Shown one piece after another: positions 8,857-16,971 of a DNA stretch of 64,000 nt. The position numbers were made by a program, and so were the translations under genes. This DNA comes from Brenneria roseae subsp. roseae (GTDB lineage: Bacteria > Pseudomonadota > Gammaproteobacteria > Enterobacterales > Enterobacteriaceae). Numbering within the stretch: position 1 is the stretch's first letter; every line of letters starts with the position of its first letter. The notes below the pieces were generated by a model. That model was not told where the DNA came from and did not search any database. It was given only the letters and a program-made list of their open reading frames with translations. The stretch spans positions 1 through 64,000 of the forward strand of contig NZ_KZ819032.1 of the NCBI RefSeq assembly GCF_003115845.1, given 5' to 3'.

Positions 8857-9680
8857 ATATTATGTACTCCTAAAATGGGAGCGCTGTCTTTTAATGACGA
8901 ACTGCACGCTTCAAATGCATAAATAGCCGCCCCGATCGCCCCGGTATATTGTGATAATGGCGAGGTCTTTATGGGGGCTCCCAACTCTTTGCCGACATAA
9001 CGAACAACTTCAAAGTTTTTTGCGACGCCGCCGGTCATGACGACCGGTTCTTCTATCCCTACTCTTTTCGCCAGCCCGGCAATACGGCTGGAGACAGATT
9101 TATGAATGCCGTTGACGACATCGGGAATCGTCTCGTTATTGGCGAGATGTGAAATAACTTCGGATTCGGAAAAGACCGTACAGGTGGAACTGATCGTGAC
9201 CAGTTTCTGCGACCGTGCGCCCAATGCGGCGAGATCGGCGATATTGGTTTCCAGCACCCGTGACATGACGTCCAGGAAACGGCCTGTACCTGCCGCACAT
9301 TTGTCATTCATCACAAAGTTGAGCAGACGGCCGCTGCCGTCCATGTGTAGCGCTTTGACATCCTGTCCGCCAATATCAATGACTGTTTTGACGCCTGGGA
9401 AAAGATAATTGGCGCCTTTGGCATGACAACTGAGTTCACTGATCTCCTTGTTGGCCCCCTTCAATGAATTGCGTCCGTATCCCGTAGCGCACACCCATTG
9501 AATATCGCTACGTGCTCCGCCATATTGCCGAAACACTTCCGCCATGGCCTTTTCCGGTCCGGATGTTCCCGCTCCGACAGACGACAGGGATTGGGCGACA
9601 ATCTCCGTACCATTGCGCATGATGACGCATTTGGATGCGGATGAACCGATATCCACGCCCATGGTGAGTATATTTTGCAT
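8853..9680 (-). CDS. 2-hydroxyacyl-CoA dehydratase activator (archerase)
   Basis: This ATP-dependent activator (HgdC/HadI/FldI family, ASKHA fold) injects one low-potential electron into the dehydratase. The N-terminus has the phosphate-1 loop MGVDIGSSASK, and DIGGQDVKALH is the family's second ATP loop. C128 (NDKCAAGTGRF) and C167 (SSTCTVFSESEVIS) are the two cysteines each monomer gives to the single [4Fe-4S] cluster bridging the homodimer. The start chosen gives MQNILTMG and follows CAGGAG; a longer reading upstream is not family-like. The resulting 275 aa is normal. Reduced ferredoxin or flavodoxin is the usual donor. Confidence 0.93.
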   Translation of the reverse strand: MQNILTMGVDIGSSASKCVIMRNGTEIVAQSLSSVGAGTSGPEKAMAEVFRQYGGARSDIQWVCATGYGRNSLKGANKEISELSCHAKGANYLFPGVKTVIDIGGQDVKALHMDGSGRLLNFVMNDKCAAGTGRFLDVMSRVLETNIADLAALGARSQKLVTISSTCTVFSESEVISHLANNETIPDVVNGIHKSVSSRIAGLAKRVGIEEPVVMTGGVAKNFEVVRYVGKELGAPIKTSPLSQYTGAIGAAIYAFEACSSSLKDSAPILGVHNI

Positions 9681-9766
9681 ATGGACGATCTCCTGATAAT
9701 CGAGGAAATAGCGACGGTTGTTCCAGACTGCCGACAAAGTCCGTCGTCAGGTGGAAGAGCGCCGAT

Positions 9767-9861
9767 GAGGCCGGCAACAGTGCGAGGGCGGTCCAGGCCT
9801 GTGCCTCGCTGCCACCGCGCGGCGTTTCCGGTAACGCGGATTCAAGTTTGTCGCCGGCCTC
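9767..9861 (-). other. Structured spacer RNA, possible three-way junction
   Basis: The 190-nt spacer between CoA-transferase and activator is GC-rich. A 9-bp outer stem (9767-9775 with 9853-9861) encloses two separate hairpins: GCGAGG/CCTCGC (9782-9787 with 9804-9809) and CCGCG/CGCGG (9815-9819 with 9835-9839). That is a three-way-junction layout. There is no T-run. It might stabilise or process the polycistronic mRNA or modulate activator expression. GC-rich DNA folds easily, so covariation is needed. Confidence 0.35.
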
Positions 9862-9870
9862 TGATGCCGG

Positions 9871-11106
9871 TTACTCCTGCCAGATAAAAATGTCCTTGTC
9901 GGTTTCCAGTCTGGCGATATCGCTGTCGCTATACCCAAGGTCTTTTAAAATCGCAGGGGTATCTTCACCAAGTAACGGGCCCCGTTTGTAATCGGGTAAT
10001 CCGCTTTCCAGAAAAACGATTGGCGGGCGCACCAATGCTTTTTCGCTGCCGTTGGCATATTTCATCCGATAGAAGGTGTCGATGGCCCATGCCTGTTCAT
10101 CATCCAGAATCTCTTCCCATACCTGCGCGACGCTGAAGGGAATATCGTTTTCCAGGAAGATCGTCTTCCATTCATTAACCGTCTTTTGCTCCATTTGCTG
10201 ACAGATAATGTCGTATAACTCCGGCGAGCGTTTATGCCTGGCGACTTCCTGAAGCCGGGTATAACGTTCGTCTTCCGCCAGATCGGGTCTGCCGATACAA
10301 CGAATGAATTTGGGATAATAGGCGTCATAGACCGGCATGCAGATCTGAATGAAACGGTCGTCTTTGGTTTTGTACGCCAGAATGAACGGACTGGTCGTGG
10401 TGCGGCGGTCGATAGGATAAGATTGCCCGTAATCTTTGTATTGCGCCGCCTGAATCATGATTGCCTGAGTGTAGATGGCGGTATGCAGCAGGCTGGTGGA
10501 AACATATTCTCCCTGACCGGTGTTTTTGGCCCGAATATATGCCGCCAGTACGCCAGAAACCAATCCCATGGCGCATTGGTGATCCCCCAACCCCGGAATG
10601 ACGTTCATGGGCACGGTTCCTTTCTGATAGAGCGAACCCAGTATGCCGCCTCGGGCGTAAAACGCGGTGTAGTCGAATCCCGGTAGATCTTTATCCGGCC
10701 CTGTGTCGCCGTAGCCGGTTACGCAGGCATAGACCAGATGAGGGAATTGTTTCTTCAGCGTTTCATAATCCAGACCGGCTCGTTCACGAGCTTTAGGACG
10801 CCAGTTGGTCAGGAAAATATCGGCCTTTTCCAGTAGCTGGAATAATATTTTGCGGCCTGTTTCGGTTTTGGTATTTAACGCAATGCCGTATTTGTTGGCA
10901 TTTTCCAAATCAAAGGTCGTGTTCTCGTGCTGATCCAGCGGGCGGCCTTCTGTTGGTGCGGTATAACGTAAATTATCTCCGTCCAGCGATTCGATTTTAA
11001 TCACTTTAGCGCCCATATCCGCCAGAATTCTTCCTGCTGCGGGAACGGCAATGAATGTCGCTAATTCTACAACCGTCACCCCTTCTAATGCTTTTTTACT
11101 CGCCAT
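9871..11106 (-). CDS. Class III CoA-transferase (CaiB/FldA/HadA family)
   Basis: This 411-aa class III CoA-transferase carries the family N-terminus (LEGVTVVELATFIAVPAAGR, then ADMGAKVIKIE) and LPGFDYTAFYARGG, where D145 is the expected aspartyl-CoA nucleophile. It would move CoA between the reduced acyl-CoA product and a fresh 2-hydroxy acid, so the pathway can cycle without ATP once primed. AAAGGAGAGGAAA precedes the ATG. CaiB in the carnitine pathway and HadA/FldA in clostridia do the same job. It starts 56 nt after the ligase stop, which suggests co-transcription. Confidence 0.9.
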   Translation of the reverse strand: MASKKALEGVTVVELATFIAVPAAGRILADMGAKVIKIESLDGDNLRYTAPTEGRPLDQHENTTFDLENANKYGIALNTKTETGRKILFQLLEKADIFLTNWRPKARERAGLDYETLKKQFPHLVYACVTGYGDTGPDKDLPGFDYTAFYARGGILGSLYQKGTVPMNVIPGLGDHQCAMGLVSGVLAAYIRAKNTGQGEYVSTSLLHTAIYTQAIMIQAAQYKDYGQSYPIDRRTTTSPFILAYKTKDDRFIQICMPVYDAYYPKFIRCIGRPDLAEDERYTRLQEVARHKRSPELYDIICQQMEQKTVNEWKTIFLENDIPFSVAQVWEEILDDEQAWAIDTFYRMKYANGSEKALVRPPIVFLESGLPDYKRGPLLGEDTPAILKDLGYSDSDIARLETDKDIFIWQE

Positions 11107-11162
11107 TTTCCTCTCCTTTACCGGTTTTTGGCTCAGTGCATAATTTTCAGCGTTTTTTTAAA

Positions 11163-12812
11163 TTATTTTCTATGTGAAGCTACGGCGTTTTCTTTGTATT
11201 TATTGACAGTATTTTTATTACTTGTTAATGATTTCAATTTTTGAATGTCTATTTTTCCACAGGGCGTATAAGGAAATTTTTTTAAAAAATGAATATTGGC
11301 GGGCGTTTTGTAGTGCGCCAAACGATGTCGCAAAAATTCGCGTAACTCGGTTTCGCAAGATAAATATCCTTCTTTCATGCAAATGGCCGCGGCGACTTCC
11401 TCTCCCAGTTCTTCTGATTCCACACCAAATACTTTTACGAGATCGATCCCCGGATATTCCAGAATGGCCTCTTCCACTTCGCGTGAACTGATGTTTTCAC
11501 CTCCGCGAACGATAATATCTTTAATGCGGTGGGAATAATGGTAATCACCATTGACGTCGATGAAGCCGATATCTCCCGTATGCAGCCAACCTTGCGGATC
11601 AATGGTTTTCCGTGTCTGTTCATCATCATGGTAATAACCCATCATGACGTGAAATCCCCGGGTGCAGATTTCTCCCCGCACGCCAGCAGGACACGGATTG
11701 CCCGTTTTCAAATCTGCAATTTTCATTTCGATAAAAGGCAGGGGCTTTCCTATTGAATGACTTTTTAGTGAAATCGAATCATCCGGCAGTGTCTGAGTAC
11801 AGCAAGGCGATGTTTCCGTCTGTCCGTATGACACGGAGATATGCTTCATACCGAGACGCATAACAATGTCCTGAATCAGTCGCGGCGGACAATAGGCGCC
11901 GGCAACGATGCCCTTGTCCAGACTGGTTGTATCGTAATGAACCAGGTCATCATTCTGCATCAGCCGACTAAAAATGGTTGGCACACCGTGCATCACGCTG
12001 CATCGGTAGGTCTGGACCGATTTGAGCACTTCATCAGCGCGATAGTTATCCAGCAAGACCATTTTGCAGCCGGTATGAAGGGAGAAGAACAGCCCGGAAG
12101 AAAGGCCGAAGCAATGAAACAATGGTACCGCCAGACAAAGTATGTCATCTGGCACGACGTTTAATCGCTGGGCAGAAAAAAAGGCATTATTGACGACGCT
12201 GTGGTGGCTTAGCATGACGCATTTGGGTAAGGCGGTGCTGCCGGATGTCAGTTGAATGGTCAGAAGGTCGTTGCTTTGCACCTGCGATACGGCTTCTTCA
12301 TAATGCGATATTGGCAACGACCGGCCTTGTTCTTTTATTTCATTCAGCGACCATGCCTGAGATGCTTTTTTATTTCCGATGCTTATTAATAATTCAGGGA
12401 AGAAAGCCTCTTCTGCCTCGCTTTGTTGAGAAAGCGAGGCAATGACTTCTGAGAAGTCATTTTCTCTGAAACCATCGGATAAACATAAAGCTTTAATTCG
12501 GGTCAGGTGCAATAAATCGTACAGTTCTTTTTTCATGAAATGAAAATTAATACCAACAACAACGACGCCGATCCTGGCCGCTGCTAAAAAACAGATGATC
12601 CATTCAACATTATTGGCAGACCAGATACCCAGGCGATCGCCTTTTTTCATCCCTCTTACCAGCAAGCCGCGAGCAACACGATTGACATCATCATTTAATT
12701 CCTGCCATGTTAGTGACTTCCCGGTGCGGCTCTCAATCAATGCAATACCGGACGGATTAAGCATCGCTGCTTTATTTAAGCATTCTCCCGCGGTTATCGT
12801 TAATAGCCCCAT
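11163..12812 (-). CDS. Acyl-CoA ligase (CaiC-like, AMP-forming)
   Basis: This 549-aa AMP-forming acyl-CoA synthetase of the ANL superfamily has the P-loop-like TSGSTALPKCVMLSH, YGQTETSP, the hinge region WLHTGDIGFIDVNGDYH and RIKDIIVRGGENISSREVEE. It is closest in feel to CaiC. Its likely role is to prime the pathway by making the first 2-hydroxyacyl-CoA (or acyl-CoA) that the CoA-transferase then recycles. It is the promoter-proximal gene of the leftward set, divergent from the AraC-family gene. The last 25 or so residues are polar and may be a non-conserved tail. The Shine-Dalgarno signal is weak. Confidence 0.87.
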   Translation of the reverse strand: MGLLTITAGECLNKAAMLNPSGIALIESRTGKSLTWQELNDDVNRVARGLLVRGMKKGDRLGIWSANNVEWIICFLAAARIGVVVVGINFHFMKKELYDLLHLTRIKALCLSDGFRENDFSEVIASLSQQSEAEEAFFPELLISIGNKKASQAWSLNEIKEQGRSLPISHYEEAVSQVQSNDLLTIQLTSGSTALPKCVMLSHHSVVNNAFFSAQRLNVVPDDILCLAVPLFHCFGLSSGLFFSLHTGCKMVLLDNYRADEVLKSVQTYRCSVMHGVPTIFSRLMQNDDLVHYDTTSLDKGIVAGAYCPPRLIQDIVMRLGMKHISVSYGQTETSPCCTQTLPDDSISLKSHSIGKPLPFIEMKIADLKTGNPCPAGVRGEICTRGFHVMMGYYHDDEQTRKTIDPQGWLHTGDIGFIDVNGDYHYSHRIKDIIVRGGENISSREVEEAILEYPGIDLVKVFGVESEELGEEVAAAICMKEGYLSCETELREFLRHRLAHYKTPANIHFLKKFPYTPCGKIDIQKLKSLTSNKNTVNKYKENAVASHRK

Positions 12813-13274
12813 CGTGATGTACCTATATTAGTGATGTCGTGCAATACCGCTTCCGTTTTTTCATTATGGGAATGTGCAAGTCATCATTCTTGGTAAATTG
12901 CGAACTGTTTTTCGTCATTTTCATCCGGACGCGGTAAATGTGATCTGCCGCGATATTTCAATGATGCCTTTTTGTGACTTATTTGAGGTGATTGTTAATT
13001 AAAAGAGTGCGATGATGATAATGTGATTAATTTGTAGTAAATAATGTTCTGATTTTTTTCGGTGATGATTCCAGTCTGTTATAACGGCAGCTTACATATT
13101 TTTCTTATCGCCGGAGATAGAAAAGGAATAAAGAAATGGCATGAATTTTTAAAATATTCGGAACATGACCGTTTATGAGATGTTGATATGCTTTTAATGA
13201 ATGAACCCTTGCTTTTTCTTCTGGATGAAGATAGACCACATAAATAATAGGTCTTTGAGAAAAGTGGTTACATT
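12813..13274. promoter_or_regulatory. Divergent regulatory region of the 2-hydroxy-acid genes
   Basis: This AT-rich spacer of about 460 nt separates the leftward ligase gene from the rightward AraC-family gene and must hold both promoters. Three isolated TGTGA half-sites occur, but none has a convincing TCACA partner. I find no clear FNR palindrome and no gene. Confidence 0.5.
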
Positions 13275-14252
13275 ATGAGAAACATCTTTACGACTCAAGA
13301 TGTCCCCAGTGCTGAGCGGTTTACTGCTTTCAGGGATACCGTTAAGGGACGTTTCCTCTCCTCTTACGAGTGTTGTATGAACTCGCAGTCCAGCCCCAGC
13401 CATCAGCGGTTTTACGCTAATATTGTGGAGCGGCGGGTGGCCGATCTCCAATTTCTTCTTTTGGAGTCGAACGGACACCGTGCAACCAGTTTACCGCGCT
13501 CGCAGGGGGTGAGTCAGGAAGGCGATTTCTACATCGAGCTGCAACGTTCCGGTACCAGCCAACTTTCGCAAGATGGAAGAACGGCTCTTTTACGCCAGGG
13601 CGATTTCTGCTTTTTCGATATGGCCAGACCTGTTACCTGGTCTTTCGATGATGATTACTCTCTGTTCAAAATCCTGATCCCGCGTGAAAAATTTGCCGGA
13701 CGACTGGGGAATACACACAGTCTTACCGCGAAAGCCATTCGCGGCAACAGCGTAACGGGGGCGCTGGTTTACAGTTTCATGCTTAAATATATTCCATTTC
13801 TGGATTCCATTCCGCCGCTGCATGCCCAGCATTTGGCGGATATTTTGCTTAATCTGATTACCATGTCGCTTAGTGAACTTAGCATGGCGTTGCCAGTGCA
13901 GAGTATGGGGCGCTCAACCATTTTTTACATTGCGCTGCAATATATTGAAAAACACTTGTCTGAACCGGAATTAAACGTTCAGGATTGCGCCCGGGCGTGC
14001 GGAATATCCGTAAGGTATCTGCAAAAGTTGTTTCATGAGCAGGGAATGTCTGTCAATCGATGGATACATCAGAAGCGGCTTGAGCATTATAAGTCAGAGC
14101 TTGCGAACCCTTTAATGGCGAATAAAAATATCACCCAGATAGCCTATGACTGTGGTTTTCGTGACATTTCCAATTTGAGCCGTAGGTTTAAGGCGGAGTA
14201 TTTAATGACGCCATCTGAATATAGAAGAATACATTCGATTCGGGGAGGATAA
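13275..14252 (+). CDS. AraC-family transcriptional regulator (FeaR-like)
   Basis: This 325-aa regulator has an N-terminal ligand-sensing half resembling the AraC-binding-like/FeaR group (the turn RQGDFCFFDMARPVTWSF is typical) and a C-terminal double helix-turn-helix from about residue 220: LNVQDCARACGISVRYLQK, then ITQIAYDCGFRDISNLSRRF and MTPSEYRR. It is transcribed divergently from the twelve-kilobase leftward gene set, so it is the probable local activator responding to the pathway's substrate. The region immediately downstream contains no gene before the metY promoter. Confidence 0.85.
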   Translation: MRNIFTTQDVPSAERFTAFRDTVKGRFLSSYECCMNSQSSPSHQRFYANIVERRVADLQFLLLESNGHRATSLPRSQGVSQEGDFYIELQRSGTSQLSQDGRTALLRQGDFCFFDMARPVTWSFDDDYSLFKILIPREKFAGRLGNTHSLTAKAIRGNSVTGALVYSFMLKYIPFLDSIPPLHAQHLADILLNLITMSLSELSMALPVQSMGRSTIFYIALQYIEKHLSEPELNVQDCARACGISVRYLQKLFHEQGMSVNRWIHQKRLEHYKSELANPLMANKNITQIAYDCGFRDISNLSRRFKAEYLMTPSEYRRIHSIRGG

Positions 14253-14523
14253 ATGCGCCCGGAATCCGGTTAGTTATAAATGTGTCTTTTCATGATGATA
14301 TCTTTGCCGCCAACAGGCCGGCCTTCTCTGCCTTATCTTCAGTAACTGCAACAGAATATTCCTCTCTCATCCATAATGGACTTTCGGTTAGGCAGTGGGG
14401 ACTCTCTCACCGTATCAGAGACCCTATGTCGCGACAGCTCACCTGTGGGCGTCATCGCGTATCGAGTGGGCCTTGAATGAGGGTAGCCATCAGGGCGGGA
14501 ATAAAGGGCATTCCGATAAGGTC
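14253..14523. other. Gene-poor spacer between the AraC-family gene and metY promoters
   Basis: I see no convincing gene, tRNA fragment or integrase remnant here. Short open frames exist but lack family resemblance and ribosome sites. In E. coli the region upstream of metY holds argG; that gene is absent here, so this is one junction of the accessory cluster with the conserved block. Confidence 0.4.
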
Positions 14524-14553
14524 TTGACGGGGTTCTTTGTATTTCAATACAAT
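14524..14553 (+). promoter_or_regulatory. Candidate upstream promoter of metY
   Basis: TTGACG and TACAAT are separated by 18 bp, about 92 nt before the tRNA. It could be a second, upstream promoter for the metY-rimP-nusA-infB transcript. Confidence 0.4.
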
Positions 14554-14599
14554 AGATTAACTTCTAGAGACTTGTTCTCGCGCCAATCCTATAGATAAC

Positions 14600-14628
14600 T
14601 TGCATTTTTGCGGTTGTCAGCGTAGTAT
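14600..14628 (+). promoter_or_regulatory. Promoter of metY
   Basis: TTGCAT and TAGTAT are separated by exactly 17 bp and end 16 nt before the mature tRNA. The start site would fall within a few bases of the tRNA 5' end, as for many stable-RNA genes. Confidence 0.65.
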
Positions 14629-14644
14629 TTGCCACGTTTTCGGA

Positions 14645-14721
<77 letters not shown>

Positions 14722-14860
14722 CTTAACCTTTCCAGTAGAGCATTTTTTCAAATAAACTGTTCAATAAGTCGACATCGCTTTTACAGTGATTTTTTGAAAG
14801 AATCCTTAACCGAAGGTTATGCCGCGTTTTTTAGCGGTATTAGGGTCCAGTTGCATAAAG

Positions 14861-14882
14861 CCCCGATATATCGGGGTTTTTT
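14861..14882 (+). terminator. Terminator-like hairpin after metY
   Basis: CCCCGA-TATA-TCGGGG is followed by six T residues. It lies between the tRNA and rimP and probably ends part of the transcripts, separating tRNA from operon mRNA; NusA-dependent readthrough is known for this operon. Confidence 0.75.
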
Positions 14883-14904
14883 GTTATTTGGCAACAGAAT
14901 TACT

Positions 14905-14925
14905 GGGCTATTAGGCCCTTTTTTT
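14905..14925 (+). terminator. Second small hairpin with T-run in the rimP leader
   Basis: GGGC-TATTAG-GCCC precedes seven T residues and lies 18 nt before the rimP start. The stem is short, so termination would be weak; it may be an attenuator in the nusA operon leader. Confidence 0.5.
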
Positions 14926-14942
14926 ATGTCTTGGGGGTGGGC

Positions 14943-15395
14943 TTGTCCACGTTAGAGCAAAAATTAACAGAGATGATTTCAGCACCAGTCGAAGCATTAG
15001 GTTATGAATTGGTCGGTATTGAGTTCATCCGGGGTCGCCAATCGACGCTGCGTATTTATATTGATAGTGAAGATGGGATCACTGTTGACGATTGTGCTGA
15101 TGTCAGCCACCAGGTCAGTGCGGTATTGGATGTTGAGGATCCTATCACTGTCGCCTATAACCTGGAAGTATCGTCTCCAGGGCTTGAGCGTCCCTTGTTC
15201 ACGATAGAACATTATGTGCGTTTTATCGGTGAAGAGGTGACGGTGGTACTGCGAATGGCAGTCCAGAATCGTCGTAAGTGGCAGGGCGTTATTAAAGCCG
15301 TTGATGGCGAAATGATTACCGTAACAGTGGAAGGCAAAGACGAAGTGTTCGCGCTGAGCAACATCCAGAAAGCGAACCTGGTACCCCACTTTTAA
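14943..15395 (+). CDS. rimP: Ribosome maturation factor RimP
   Basis: RimP assists 30S subunit maturation. I chose the TTG start that gives [12 protein letters not shown] and 150 aa, matching E. coli RimP. It follows a G-rich stretch (GGGGGTGG) acting as ribosome site, and upstream in-frame alternatives add residues not seen in the family. The protein is strongly conserved, for example [30 protein letters not shown] and the C-terminal [10 protein letters not shown]. It is the first protein gene of the metY-rimP-nusA-infB operon, 21 nt before nusA. Confidence 0.95.
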   Translation: MSTLEQKLTEMISAPVEALGYELVGIEFIRGRQSTLRIYIDSEDGITVDDCADVSHQVSAVLDVEDPITVAYNLEVSSPGLERPLFTIEHYVRFIGEEVTVVLRMAVQNRRKWQGVIKAVDGEMITVTVEGKDEVFALSNIQKANLVPHF

Positions 15396-15416
15396 AGTTT
15401 GGATGAGGCAACTAGG

Positions 15417-16946
15417 ATGAATAAAGAGATTCTGGCTGTTGTTGAAGCCGTTTCCAACGAAAAAGCCGTCCCGCGCGAGAAGATTTTTGAAGCGTTGGAA
15501 ACCGCACTGGCGACAGCAACTAAGAAAAAATACGAGCAGGAAATTGATGTCCGCGTCAGTATCGATCGCAAGACCGGTGACTTTGATACGTTCCGCCGTT
15601 GGCTGGTGGTAAATGAAGTGACCCAGCCGACGCGTGAAATTACACTGGACGCGGCTCAGTTTGAAGATCCTTCGCTCGATGTCGGCGATTATGTAGAAGA
15701 TCAGATTGAATCGGTAACGTTTGACCGTATTACCACGCAAACGGCAAAACAGGTTATTGTGCAGAAAGTTCGTGAAGCTGAACGCGCCATGGTTGTCGAT
15801 CAGTTCCGCGAACAGGAAGGCGAGATTATCACCGGTGTCGTGAAGAAGGTTAACCGTGATAATATTTCGCTTGAAGTCAGACCGGTCGATGGTTCTAACA
15901 CCAGTGCAGAAGCGGTTATTGGCCGTGAAGACATGCTTCCCCGTGAAAATTTCCGCCCTGGCGATCGTATCCGTGGCGTACTTTACTCTGTTCGTCCCGA
16001 AGCGCGTGGCGCACAGCTGTTCGTCAGCCGTTCCCGTCCGGAAATGCTGATAGAGCTCTTCCGTATCGAAGTGCCGGAAATCGGTGAAGAGGTCATCGAG
16101 ATTAAGGCTGCTGCCCGCGATCCGGGGTCCCGTGCGAAAATTGCGGTGAAAACCAATGATAAGCGTATCGACCCTGTTGGCGCTTGTGTCGGTATGCGCG
16201 GCGCTCGCGTGCAGGCAGTATCCAGTGAGCTGGGCGGCGAACGGATTGATATCATTCTGTGGGATGACAATCCTGCTCAGTTTGTTATCAACGCCATGGC
16301 GCCGGCTGATGTCGTTTCCATCGTGGTGGATGAAGATACCTGTACGATGGATATCGCTGTTGAATCCAGCAATCTGGCGCAGGCGATTGGTCGTAACGGC
16401 CAGAACGTACGTTTGGCTTCCCAATTGTTAAAGCAGCATCGTTCAGATGACCGTTGGGAACTGAACGTCATGACGGTAGAAGATCTTCAGGCCAAGCATC
16501 AGGCTGAAGCGCATGCCGCTATTGATGTGTTCACCAAGCACCTTGATATTGACGAAGAGTTTGCCACCGTGCTGGTTGAAGAGGGCTTCTCTTCACTTGA
16601 AGAACTGGCCTATGTGCCAATTAAAGAGCTACAGGCTATCGAAGGCCTCGATGAAGAGACCATTGAAGCATTGCGCGAACGTGCAAAAGCCGCATTAACC
16701 ACCCTGGCGCTGGCGCACGAAGAAAGTCGCGGCGATGGCCAACCCGCAGACGATTTGCTCAGTTTACCTGGCCTGTCGCGTGAGATGGCATTCAAGCTGG
16801 CGGCACGCGGTGTTTGTACGCTGGAAGATCTTGCTGAGCAGGGCGTTGACGATCTGACGGATATTGAAGAGCTGAATGATGAAAAAGCGGGGGAGCTGAT
16901 TATGGCGGCCCGTAATATCTGTTGGTTTGGCGACGACAACGAATAA
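15417..16946 (+). CDS. nusA: Transcription termination/antitermination factor NusA
   Basis: NusA binds RNA polymerase and RNA, affecting pausing, termination and antitermination. The order is N-terminal domain (about 1-130), S1 (about 135-200), KH1/KH2 (about 230-350) and two C-terminal acidic repeats (about 370-500). The start [12 protein letters not shown] follows an AGG-type site. At 509 aa it is longer than the 495 aa of E. coli NusA. The extra residues sit at two places: about six in the S1 domain after I150 ([10 protein letters not shown]) and about seven after L337 at the end of KH2 (LKQHRSDDR). The end ICWFGDDNE is typical. Confidence 0.96.
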   Translation: MNKEILAVVEAVSNEKAVPREKIFEALETALATATKKKYEQEIDVRVSIDRKTGDFDTFRRWLVVNEVTQPTREITLDAAQFEDPSLDVGDYVEDQIESVTFDRITTQTAKQVIVQKVREAERAMVVDQFREQEGEIITGVVKKVNRDNISLEVRPVDGSNTSAEAVIGREDMLPRENFRPGDRIRGVLYSVRPEARGAQLFVSRSRPEMLIELFRIEVPEIGEEVIEIKAAARDPGSRAKIAVKTNDKRIDPVGACVGMRGARVQAVSSELGGERIDIILWDDNPAQFVINAMAPADVVSIVVDEDTCTMDIAVESSNLAQAIGRNGQNVRLASQLLKQHRSDDRWELNVMTVEDLQAKHQAEAHAAIDVFTKHLDIDEEFATVLVEEGFSSLEELAYVPIKELQAIEGLDEETIEALRERAKAALTTLALAHEESRGDGQPADDLLSLPGLSREMAFKLAARGVCTLEDLAEQGVDDLTDIEELNDEKAGELIMAARNICWFGDDNE

Positions 16947-16971
16947 CGAACTGTAGCAGGAAAGGAACAGC

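Noticed and set aside
9508-9870. In-frame open sequence continuing past the CoA-transferase stop codon through the spacer
   Set aside because: The CoA-transferase reaches its normal length (411 aa) at the TAA. The continuation lacks family similarity, overlaps the activator and is explained by a GC-rich, stop-poor spacer.
12941-13030. Possible CRP or FNR sites in the divergent region of the 2-hydroxy-acid genes
   Set aside because: Only TGTGA half-sites occur; none has a matching second half at the right distance, and no TTGAT-N4-ATCAA palindrome is present.
14282-14476. Short open frame between the AraC-family gene and metY
   Set aside because: No ribosome site, no recognisable similarity and no operon context.
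14997-16424. Long open frame on the minus strand opposite rimP-nusA
   Set aside because: It lies antisense to highly conserved genes, has no similarity to known proteins and arises from the codon usage of nusA on the other strand.
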